From Phycisphaerales bacterium (GTDB lineage: Bacteria; Planctomycetota; Phycisphaerae; Phycisphaerales; SM1A02), in NCBI GenBank assembly GCA_018882625.1, contig VERO01000050.1:1-12414 (forward strand): DNA of 12,414 bases, written 5' to 3'. The translations under genes were made by a program, and so were the position numbers. Every line of letters begins with the position of its first letter. The stretch's first letter is position 1. A model generated the notes under the pieces. It did no database searches and was not told where the DNA came from. It saw only the letters and a list, made by a program, of their open reading frames with translations. Below, one piece after another: positions 1-6,205 of this stretch.

Positions 1-170
1 AGTGGGTGCAGCGCGTGCTTCCCCTGCCGCCGGTCGATCTCAGCGCCACCGCGATCCGCAGCGCGCTCGTCCGGGGCGATGACCCGCACACCATCGCAGG
101 CCTCGCGGGGGCCGTCGCCGCGCTCATTGCGGCCTCCGGGACATACCGCAAGCCCGCGTTGCCCGCCTGA
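1..170 (+). CDS. nadD: Nicotinate-nucleotide adenylyltransferase, C-terminal fragment (5' end outside window)
   Basis: The frame is open from base 3 to the TGA at 168-170 and gives about 55 residues beginning WVQRVLPLPPVDLSAT. The stretch VDLSATAIRSALVRGDD, followed by a helix and a final SGTYRK, matches the end of NadD proteins, where an 'ISST-x-IR-x-R' segment contributes to the nucleotide-binding site and a short helix ending in a 'hGLY'-like turn closes the protein. NadD transfers AMP from ATP to nicotinate mononucleotide in cytoplasmic NAD synthesis. Only the tail is present, so catalytic motifs such as the GxFDPxHxGH loop cannot be checked. Another nucleotidyltransferase with the same C-terminal element (for example a PPAT-like protein) is possible but less likely. 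Confidence 0.75.
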   Translation, partial: WVQRVLPLPPVDLSATAIRSALVRGDDPHTIAGLAGAVAALIAASGTYRKPALPA

Positions 171-215
171 TGCTGCGCGAGCGGCTCTCCCCGCGTGCGT
201 CCCGCCAGCGCTTCA

Positions 216-230
216 GGCAGGGCGCCTGCC
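216..230 (+). terminator. Perfect 6-bp hairpin between nadD and rimO
   Basis: GGCAGG, loop GCG, CCTGCC: a perfect six-pair GC stem with a three-base loop, 46 bases after the nadD stop. It has no U-tract, so it is not a classical intrinsic terminator. It is non-coding only if rimO starts at 248. A weak promoter-like pair, TTCAGG (212-217) and TAGACT (235-240) with a 17-base spacer, encloses it, so it could be an operator instead. Confidence 0.3.
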
Positions 231-247
231 CGCCTAGACTCGCGGGA

Positions 248-1897
248 ATGCCTTCACGCGGCTCACCCCGATCCAGCGCCGCTGACTCCCGCGAGCGCCC
301 CGTCTCGCGCGTGGCCTTCGTCAGCCTCGGCTGCCCCAAGAACCTCGTGGACAGCGAGAAGATGCTTGGGATGCTGCGCGACGACGGGCTCACGCTCGTC
401 AACGAGTCGGACTCTCCTGACGCGATCGTGGTCAACACATGCGGGTTCCTCGAGGCGAGCAAGGACGAGTCGCTCGGTGTCATCAAGGATGCGATCGAGC
501 GCAAGTCGCGAGGTGCGCTGTCGCGCGTCGTGGTGGCAGGCTGCCTCGTGCAGCGTCACCGCGCGAAGCTGCTCGAGTGGGCACCAGGCATCGATGCGCT
601 GATCGGCGTCTTCGACCGCGACCAGGTCGTGAACGCAGTGCGGGGCGAGGCTCCGGGCCGGCCAGGCATCGACTCCCCGGCCGCGGCAGGCGCCGCGCGC
701 ACTGCGGAATCTCGACCCTCGGAGGCAGCGCCAGCTTCAGGCGGCGCCGCGCGCCCGCGCTACTGGATCGCGGGCAACGCGCTGCAGGCCGCAGCGGACC
801 GCGGCATGGCCGTCACGGGGCTCACCGTGCACGGCAAGGACGGCAAGGGCATCGGCTACTGGGAGTCCGACGCGGGACGCTTCCGCCTGACCCCGCGCCA
901 CTGGGCGTACCTGCGCGTCAGCGAGGGCTGCAACCAGCGCTGCGCGTTCTGCACGATTCCCTCCATTCGAGGCAAGATGAGGTCCAAGCCCATCGACCGC
1001 ATCGAGGCCGAGGCGCACGCGCTGCTGCGCGACGGCGCATTTGAGCTCAACCTCATCGGCCAGGACACCACGAGCTTCGGCATGGACATCGGCTATGCGC
1101 CTGGCCTCGTCGGCATGCTCGAGTCGCTCGACCGCGTCGCGTCATCGCACGGCGGCGCGTGGATCCGCCTGATGTACGCGTACCCGTCGAACTTCACCGA
1201 CGACATGATCGATGCGCTCGCGCGCCTCGACAGCGTCGTCAAGTACATCGACATGCCGCTGCAGCACGCCAGCGACCGGATGCTGACCGCGATGCGGCGC
1301 AACGTGTCGGCGGCGCACCAGCGCGACCTTGTCGAGCGGCTGCGCGAGCGCATCCCCGGACTGGCGCTGCGCACCACGTTCATCACGGGGTTCCCTGGCG
1401 AGACGGAAGATGACCACCAGCAGCTGCTCGAGCTCATCGAGGAGGCGCAGTTCGATGCGATGGGCGTCTTCCAGTACTCGCGGGAGGAAGGCACGCCTGC
1501 GGGCACCATGGACCTTGACCCCGAGCTGCACGTGCCCGGCGAGGTCAAGGCCCGGCGCGAGTCCGAGCTCATGGAGCTCCAGCAGCGCATCGCATTCGAG
1601 AACTGCGCCTACGTCGCCGAGCAGCGCTGCCAGTTCGACGTGCTGATCGACGGCCCTGCGGCCGGCGCCTCGTCGGCGCGCGCGACCACCGGCGTCAGCG
1701 CAGGAGGCTCGCTGCATGTCGGGCGCGCGTACCACCAGGCGCCGCAGATCGACGGCCTGACGTACGTGCAGAGCAAGGAGCCACTGTCGCCCGGCGAGCT
1801 CGTGCGCTGCACGGTGGTCTCAAGCGACGGCTACGACCTCATCGCGCAGCCGAGCGCCGATCTCGATACCACCGTCAGGCTGAAGGTGGTGCGGTGA
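248..1897 (+). CDS. rimO: Ribosomal protein S12 methylthiotransferase RimO
   Basis: RimO is a radical-SAM enzyme with two iron-sulfur clusters that adds a methylthio group to the conserved aspartate of ribosomal protein S12. The N-terminal UPF0004 domain has the three cluster cysteines in SLGCPKNLVDSE, NTCGFLEASKDES and AGCLVQRH (Cys29, 65 and 99 counted from 248). The radical-SAM motif CNQRCAFC follows at about Cys228/232/235. The C-terminal TRAM domain carries VGRAYHQAPQIDG, and its 'P-x-IDG' supports RimO over MiaB. Two insertions are unusual: about 38 Ala/Pro/Gly-rich residues at 132-170 before the radical-SAM core, and a short Ala/Ser/Gly stretch in the TRAM domain. The frame also opens at 170, where ATG overlaps the nadD stop (TGATG), but that adds 26 low-complexity Arg-rich residues, so ATG 248 is preferred. 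The product from 248 is 549 residues. Confidence 0.95.
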   Translation: MPSRGSPRSSAADSRERPVSRVAFVSLGCPKNLVDSEKMLGMLRDDGLTLVNESDSPDAIVVNTCGFLEASKDESLGVIKDAIERKSRGALSRVVVAGCLVQRHRAKLLEWAPGIDALIGVFDRDQVVNAVRGEAPGRPGIDSPAAAGAARTAESRPSEAAPASGGAARPRYWIAGNALQAAADRGMAVTGLTVHGKDGKGIGYWESDAGRFRLTPRHWAYLRVSEGCNQRCAFCTIPSIRGKMRSKPIDRIEAEAHALLRDGAFELNLIGQDTTSFGMDIGYAPGLVGMLESLDRVASSHGGAWIRLMYAYPSNFTDDMIDALARLDSVVKYIDMPLQHASDRMLTAMRRNVSAAHQRDLVERLRERIPGLALRTTFITGFPGETEDDHQQLLELIEEAQFDAMGVFQYSREEGTPAGTMDLDPELHVPGEVKARRESELMELQQRIAFENCAYVAEQRCQFDVLIDGPAAGASSARATTGVSAGGSLHVGRAYHQAPQIDGLTYVQSKEPLSPGELVRCTVVSSDGYDLIAQPSADLDTTVRLKVVR

Positions 1898-2766
1898 TGC
1901 GCGCCCGTGGCCTTCGCCGCGGCACACCCGCCGCGCGGCGTGCGCGAGCGCTGCTGGCGCTTGCCGCGGCGTGCATGGCGATGCACCCAGCCTCCGCGCA
2001 GTCCGATGCTCCTGCGCCGCCGCCGATCCCGGCGCTGGACATCGACCCCACAGAGAAGATCGACGTGCGCGGGTGGTGGAGCAACGGCCGCGAGCTGCTG
2101 CTGATCCAGGCCGACGGCGGCTACAAGCTGTGGAAGGGCACCAACCGGTTCCTCGCGCCAGACGACATCGGCCGCTGGGACCGCCAGACCTACCGGACGC
2201 TCTGGCTCGAGACGTACCGCAGCCAGAAGCACACTCGCGACCGCGCCCACCTGCGCCGAGAGGGCGGCACGCTGCTGCTCACCATGCGTGACCTGCAGCC
2301 CATGCAGCCGCTCGCGCGCCCGCCGCACACCCGCGAGGACTCGCTTGTCGGTGCATGGTCCGGACCGCCGGGAACCCTGACGCTGCGCGACGACGGCACG
2401 TACTCGTTCAGCGTCGCGAAGTCAGGGCCGAAGGACCGGCAGCCCGCCCGCATCGGATCCCACTCCGGAACCTGGCTCGTCCGAGACGAGACCGTCGTGC
2501 TCTCCCAAGGCGACCGGATGAAGCCCGTGGTGGCGACGATCGTCACGCCAGTGCCCGCACCCTCCGGTGCGACCTCGCCGGGCGCCCCGGCGCCTGGCCG
2601 CGGCGCCACGCCGCAGGGAGCGCCTGCAGCGTCACCGGCGCCTGCCGCTGGGTCGCCGGCCGCGCCTCCGCTGCCGCACCAGCTGATGGCGCCGGAGGGG
2701 ACCACCATCGTGATGCCAGGCGGCGAGCTGCGCCGCGAGGTCCCGGCCGAGTTGCCCGGACGCTGA
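1897..2766 (+). CDS. Secreted protein of unknown function with Pro/Ala-rich C-terminus
   Basis: ATG 1897 overlaps the rimO stop (GTGATG), so translation is probably coupled. An in-frame GTG at 1894 is the alternative. The N-terminus is a clear signal peptide: Arg-rich n-region, hydrophobic LLALAAACMAM, and a likely cut after HPASA at about residue 34. There is no lipobox at that site. The mature part has a Trp/Tyr-rich stretch at about 50-110 (VRGWWSNGRELLLIQ, GYKLWKGTNRFLAPDD), then about 145-210 containing GAWSGPPGTLTLRDDGTYSF and SGTWLVRDETVVLSQGD. The second stretch looks like lipocalin-type beta strands, where a value is compared with a 'G-x-W' baseline. Residues 210 to the end are Pro/Ala/Gly-rich linker ending in GGELRREVPAELPGR. 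Probably an exported envelope protein. No enzyme family is recognised. Confidence 0.75.
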   Translation: MRARGLRRGTPAARRARALLALAAACMAMHPASAQSDAPAPPPIPALDIDPTEKIDVRGWWSNGRELLLIQADGGYKLWKGTNRFLAPDDIGRWDRQTYRTLWLETYRSQKHTRDRAHLRREGGTLLLTMRDLQPMQPLARPPHTREDSLVGAWSGPPGTLTLRDDGTYSFSVAKSGPKDRQPARIGSHSGTWLVRDETVVLSQGDRMKPVVATIVTPVPAPSGATSPGAPAPGRGATPQGAPAASPAPAAGSPAAPPLPHQLMAPEGTTIVMPGGELRREVPAELPGR

Positions 2767-2774
2767 GCCCGCGC

Positions 2775-3179
2775 ATGTCGCTGCTGTGGCCGCAGCTCCA
2801 CGACCCGTCGTTCAGGCCCGGGCTCGCCGAGATGGCGCGCCTCCACTGGCGCGCGAACATGATCATGCTGCGTCGCCCCCGCGCCTGCGTCGAGTTCACC
2901 GCCATCTCGCTGCTGCCGCTTGCCGCGCTCATCGCGTGGCTCGCCGCGGCAGGGTGGTTCGACGACCGCATCACGGCGCTCGTGCGCCCGTCATTCCTCG
3001 TCCCGACGGGACTCGCCTTTCTCGCGCTGCAGCACATGGCCTTCGTGGTCGCCTTCGAGCGCAGCTACGCGCCGAGCTTCCGCCGCGCGATGACGGAGCG
3101 AGGCTGTCCCACGTGCGAGCGCTGCGGGCACCTAGCCGCCGCCGTGGGCTCGCGCTGCACGGAGTGCGGCGCTTCGTGA
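2775..3179 (+). CDS. Small two-helix membrane protein with C-terminal zinc ribbon
   Basis: A 134-residue product beginning MSLLWPQLHD, eight bases after the upstream stop. Two hydrophobic segments are visible, at about 41-61 (ISLLPLAALIAWLAAAG) and 74-94 (LVPTGLAFLALQHMAFVVAF), suggesting a hairpin in the membrane. The tail has CPTCERCG (Cys111, 114, 117) and CTECG (Cys128, 131). The pairs 114/117 and 128/131, ten residues apart, fit a zinc ribbon, and Cys111 is extra. Its function is unknown. The last 48 bp, which encode the second Cys pair, overlap the end of the convergent glycosyltransferase gene. The frame is open well upstream (to 2355) but that part lies inside the preceding gene in another frame and looks like a shadow. 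Confidence 0.7.
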   Translation: MSLLWPQLHDPSFRPGLAEMARLHWRANMIMLRRPRACVEFTAISLLPLAALIAWLAAAGWFDDRITALVRPSFLVPTGLAFLALQHMAFVVAFERSYAPSFRRAMTERGCPTCERCGHLAAAVGSRCTECGAS

Positions 3180-4919
3180 TCGGGCGCGCTCGAACGCCCG
3201 CCTGAGGTTCCCGCTGTACAGGATGTCCTCGGTGAAGTCGTCGGCCTCGACGTCCGACTGCACGACGTCCGAATGGACGAGCGGAAAGCGCATCGGCGCA
3301 GTCGGCAGGAACGCGAAGATGCTCCTGTCCTGCTGCGTGTGCGTGGCATCGTCGTCGAAGCCGTAGTTGGAGACGAGGTTGACGTTGGGGATCACGTGCA
3401 GGCCGTAGCGTCGCCAGTAGCTGAATCGCCATGGGTAATCCCACGTATGGGCGCTCCGGTATGCGGTCTCGAAGATGTGCTCCCAGTACTGCTGCGCAAC
3501 TGGCGCACTCAGCTGGGTGGACAGCCATCCATCGCGGCGCGCCTTCGGCCATTCGGTCATCGCGGGATCGTGCAGTGACCACGCGCGTCTCCATGTCGCC
3601 CACCCCCACACATGACCATGCCTCGAGAAGTAGTAGCTTCCCTCGCCTCGCTGCCTGCCAAACTGGAAGCTGCTGCCTGAGACGGAGAGCACCTTGGCGT
3701 CGTTGCGGTACCTGTCGAGCATCTCGTCGCAGAATCGGAAGAACGTCGGATCAGGCACACAGTCGTCCTCGAGGATGATCGCCTCCTCGAACTGCGCGAA
3801 GATCCACGACAGCCCACTCTCGATCCGTGCCCGCAGCCCCATGTTCACCGGCGACATCTCGGTGCGCAGGTCGCACGGCCAGTCGATCCGATCGATCACG
3901 GACCGCGCCTCCGCGCACGCGGCAACATCTCCGGGCACGTCGGGCCGCGGCCCGTCCGCGATGACCGCAAGCCTGGCCGGCCGCGCCGCCCGGATCGCAT
4001 CGAACACGAGCCGCGTGGTCTCGGGGCGGTTGAAGATGAAGAGCACGACAGGCGACCGGACGCCCGGTCCCGCAGGCGCCGGCGCGCCAGCGGCACGACC
4101 GGCTCTGGCACCTGCGGCAGCCTCAGGCTCGAGCGACGCCGCAAGGCTCATGTGCCCAGTGCTGCCCGCGAAGTGGAGGAAGTGCGTATCCCGGCGCGCG
4201 TTGCGCAGGCAGTCCGCCAGCCGTCCCCGATCACTCGACTCGGCAAGGAACGGGAAGTGCAGCGACTCGTAGATGCCGTAAAGGAAGTTGAACTTGGGAT
4301 CGATCCAGTGCACGCGCCCTGCGGCCAGCAGCTCGTACGAGAGCGGCCGCATCTCGTAGTTCCAGCCGGGGCCCTTGTCCTCGTAGCTGCGGTAGGTCCG
4401 CTCAAGGACATCCCGGTGATGCGCCGGCGAGAGCACCATCACGCCGGTCTGGACGACGTGGTCGAAACCGCCGGCGAGCCCGTACACCGCGTAGTAGGAG
4501 CGCGGGCTCGGGTTGTCGATGAACTGCACGCCCGTCCTGCGCCAGTGCGCATACTGCTTCAGCCGGATCAGGCGATGCAGCCTCGCCGTGGGGATGCCGA
4601 ACTCGTCCACCGCACCGACGTTGTCGATGGGCACGCCCACGCTCACATCGGGCGCATGGGGGTTGACCAGCACGTCCGAGTCCATCCACACGATCCGGTC
4701 ATAGCGGGCGCTGAACGGCTGGCTCAGCACCAGGCACTTCTGCCATGCCGGCGACCGCAGCCGCGCCCGCTCAGACATGTCGAGCGGCTCGTCGATGCAG
4801 ATGAGGTCATACCCATGCCGCGCCGCGTACTCGGACCAGTTGGGCCTGCAGATGTCCTCCCAGCGTCGGCGAAACTCGGCGCCGATGGCAAGCGTGACTA
4901 TCGCCCGGCGCTCCCTCAT
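3132..4919 (-). CDS. Bifunctional glycosyltransferase: two different GT-A-like domains fused
   Basis: ATG 4919 overlaps the stop of the HprK-like gene as ATGA, so the two genes are probably translationally coupled. The product is 595 residues. Domain 1 (about 5-258) resembles small nucleotide-sugar transferases: residues 27-40 (WSEYAARHGYDLI), a metal-binding DSD in RIVWMDSDVLVNP (Asp80/Asp82), an acceptor-side VVQTGVMVLSP, and a closing HFLHFAGSTGHM. An Ala/Gly/Pro linker at 262-288 follows. Domain 2 (about 289-570) is a second transferase of the type seen in capsule and LPS loci: VVLFIFNRPETTRLVFDAI, VIADGPRPD, NMGLRARIESGLSWIF, the metal motif ILEDDCVPDPTFF (Glu384-Asp385-Asp386) and VWGWATWRRAW. 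No membrane helix or signal peptide is seen, so it is cytoplasmic. Donor and acceptor sugars cannot be read from sequence. The open frame continues upstream to 5504, but only as a shadow of the kinase gene. The last 15 residues are a low-complexity Ala/Arg tail overlapping the convergent gene. Confidence 0.85.
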   Translation of the reverse strand: MRERRAIVTLAIGAEFRRRWEDICRPNWSEYAARHGYDLICIDEPLDMSERARLRSPAWQKCLVLSQPFSARYDRIVWMDSDVLVNPHAPDVSVGVPIDNVGAVDEFGIPTARLHRLIRLKQYAHWRRTGVQFIDNPSPRSYYAVYGLAGGFDHVVQTGVMVLSPAHHRDVLERTYRSYEDKGPGWNYEMRPLSYELLAAGRVHWIDPKFNFLYGIYESLHFPFLAESSDRGRLADCLRNARRDTHFLHFAGSTGHMSLAASLEPEAAAGARAGRAAGAPAPAGPGVRSPVVLFIFNRPETTRLVFDAIRAARPARLAVIADGPRPDVPGDVAACAEARSVIDRIDWPCDLRTEMSPVNMGLRARIESGLSWIFAQFEEAIILEDDCVPDPTFFRFCDEMLDRYRNDAKVLSVSGSSFQFGRQRGEGSYYFSRHGHVWGWATWRRAWSLHDPAMTEWPKARRDGWLSTQLSAPVAQQYWEHIFETAYRSAHTWDYPWRFSYWRRYGLHVIPNVNLVSNYGFDDDATHTQQDRSIFAFLPTAPMRFPLVHSDVVQSDVEADDFTEDILYSGNLRRAFERARSRSAALRAARAHGGG

Positions 4920-6010
4920 CGGCAGTCCCGGATCTGCTCCCGAACGACGTCCGCGACAGGGCGTCCGTCGGCGCCAAGGTTCAGGTAGCGGCATGGCACA
5001 GACCTCACGAGAGATGCGATCAGCCCGACCGCATGCTGTCCGGCGTGGGGCAGCTGCGACATCGTCACGTCCATCAGGCTGCGCATGGCTGCCGAAGGAG
5101 ATGCAGGTTCGCAGCACGTCTCGCGCCAACGGCCTGAGCGCGGAAGCAGAATCACCGTGATGGGGAGCTCCGGCGTGACGAGCCCGGAGGCGCAGTCGCC
5201 GAGAAAGAGAATCGTCTTGTCGTCCGGACGCGAGTCGCTGCAGCGCATCCACGCGTCGGGAGGCTGCAGCCTGGCGACGTCCGAGGCATGAAGGCGGCCG
5301 GTTGAGAAGACGCTGTGCGCACGGGGCGACGGCCCGCTCCCGATCACGCAGTAGTCGTCGCTGACGTAGGACATCCCCGCGAGCGCGCACGCGAGAGCCG
5401 TGCATGACTTGCCAGAACCTCCTGCACCCGCCAGAAGGGCGCCCCCGGATGCGTCGCCCACTGCGCCCGCATGCACAAGCTGCATTCCATGCCCGCCGGT
5501 CCACCAGTGGAGGATCGGCAGCATGGGCATGCTGCGCACGTAGCGCGGAATCGCCGCCGCATCGCGGATCCAGAGCATGCCCCTGCCCGTGTCCGGTTCA
5601 AGCATGCTCAGCATCCCGCTCGGCACGTGGAAGGACACGCGGCACTGTGGGCTTCCAAAGCCGGCGATGTCCCCGCGCGCAGTCAGGCAGTCGAGCGGCC
5701 ACGGCGGCCGCGGCATCGGGACTCCAGCCGACACGCTGTCCCAGACGCCAATCGTCAGATCTGGAGGGTCCATCGCGAGCGGCATCCGGAGGTGCTCAAG
5801 GGCGCGCCCGATGGCGTGCCGAAGCGCCGTGTTCGCGAACCGGATGCGCACTCGGGTTCCTGCGATCCGAGTGTCCATCACCTGCGCATCGGGGCTGCCC
5901 CGCTCCGCCAGCTCGAATCGATCCCACGCCTCACTCCAGAGACCACGGAGCGAATCGCGCATGGCGGCATCTCGCTCCGGGCTGCTCGACAGATGGCGTG
6001 CGTCGGTCAT
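4916..6010 (-). CDS. HprK-related P-loop kinase-like protein
   Basis: A 364-residue product. The diagnostic part is GALLAGAGGSGKSCTALACA, with Walker A GAGGSGKS at 195-202, followed by YVSDDYCVIG (Asp218/Asp219). This matches the P-loop and the 'ADD' catalytic/metal segment of HPr kinase/phosphorylase relatives. It is preceded by LHWWTGGHGMQLVHAGAVG, typical of the stand-alone HprK-like proteins found beside PqqD-like genes. I do not see the HPrK/P signature toward the C-terminus used by true HPr kinases, and the N-terminal 160 residues are not the usual HprK N-domain, so HPr need not be the substrate. By family knowledge it could phosphorylate a small molecule, peptide or protein side chain. 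It leads a two-gene minus-strand operon with the fused glycosyltransferase, and a PqqD-like gene lies about 5.1 kb away in the same locus. Confidence 0.8.
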   Translation of the reverse strand: MTDARHLSSSPERDAAMRDSLRGLWSEAWDRFELAERGSPDAQVMDTRIAGTRVRIRFANTALRHAIGRALEHLRMPLAMDPPDLTIGVWDSVSAGVPMPRPPWPLDCLTARGDIAGFGSPQCRVSFHVPSGMLSMLEPDTGRGMLWIRDAAAIPRYVRSMPMLPILHWWTGGHGMQLVHAGAVGDASGGALLAGAGGSGKSCTALACALAGMSYVSDDYCVIGSGPSPRAHSVFSTGRLHASDVARLQPPDAWMRCSDSRPDDKTILFLGDCASGLVTPELPITVILLPRSGRWRETCCEPASPSAAMRSLMDVTMSQLPHAGQHAVGLIASLVRSVPCRYLNLGADGRPVADVVREQIRDCR

Positions 6011-6014
6011 GACT

Positions 6015-6026
6015 CTCGCGCGCGAG
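6015..6026. promoter_or_regulatory. 12-bp perfect palindrome before the HprK-like gene
   Basis: CTCGCGCGCGAG is a perfect 12-bp inverted repeat, five to sixteen bases upstream of the minus-strand ATG at 6010. It overlaps the candidate -10 element (6025-6030) and the expected transcription start. It could be a repressor site or part of the 5' leader. CG-rich palindromes arise easily in this composition, so confidence is low. Confidence 0.3.
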
Positions 6027-6034
6027 GTTACGCA
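6025..6034 (-). promoter_or_regulatory. Candidate extended -10 (TGCGTAACCT) for the HprK-like/GT operon
   Basis: On the minus strand TGCGTAACCT ends 15 bases before ATG 6010. The same core, TGCGTTAACCT, lies upstream of the PqqD gene (11071-11081), and TGCTACCCT lies before the carbamoyltransferase (6138-6146). This hints at a shared TG-n-TAnCCT-type -10. No matching -35 was found at a sensible distance on this side. A start from here would give a very short leader. Confidence 0.35.
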
Positions 6035-6063
6035 GCCGCCGCACAGGGGCCGACGCGCAACAT

Positions 6064-6096
6064 CCCCTCACGCGCGCGCCAGCCCCTCACGCGCGC
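6064..6096. repeat. Pair of 14-bp direct repeats in the divergent control region
   Basis: CCCCTCACGCGCGC occurs at 6064-6077 and again exactly at 6083-6096, with five bases between the copies (19 bases start to start). It sits midway between the divergently transcribed HprK-like and carbamoyltransferase genes. About two helical turns put the copies on nearly the same face of the DNA, as in a tandem operator. No regulator gene is present in the window. Confidence 0.45.
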
Positions 6097-6114
6097 ACCG
6101 CCCGCCGAACGCAC

Positions 6115-6146
6115 TTGCCCTGGGTCAACCTGCACCGTGCTACCCT
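6115..6146 (+). promoter_or_regulatory. Candidate promoter for the carbamoyltransferase operon
   Basis: TTGCCC (6115-6120) and TACCCT (6141-6146, preceded by TGC) are separated by 20 bases. The TACCCT ends 59 bases before ATG 6206. The arrangement matches the candidate PqqD promoter (TTGCCA, 20 bases, TAACCT). A spacer of 20 is long for a housekeeping sigma factor, so this is tentative. Confidence 0.35.
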
Positions 6147-6205
6147 CCATCCGACACGCGTCGTCGTCCATTCCGCCGGTCCGCACTCGACGGCCGTAGA
6201 CCCCT

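Noticed and set aside
170..247. RimO start at ATG 170 (TGATG overlap with nadD)
   Set aside because: It adds 26 Arg/Pro-rich residues with no family counterpart. ATG 248 leaves a short, plausible N-terminus before the first cysteine motif. The upstream start is still possible.
4152..4988. 278-codon plus-strand open frame within the glycosyltransferase gene
   Set aside because: The minus-strand reading carries glycosyltransferase motifs. This frame is rich in Val/Arg/His without any domain.
4920..5504. N-terminal extension of the fused glycosyltransferase (open frame to 5504)
   Set aside because: The extra 195 residues are Arg/Ala-rich and antisense-shadow-like, and they lie within the HprK-like gene in another frame. 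The family start MRERRAIVTLAIG is at 4919 with an ATGA overlap.
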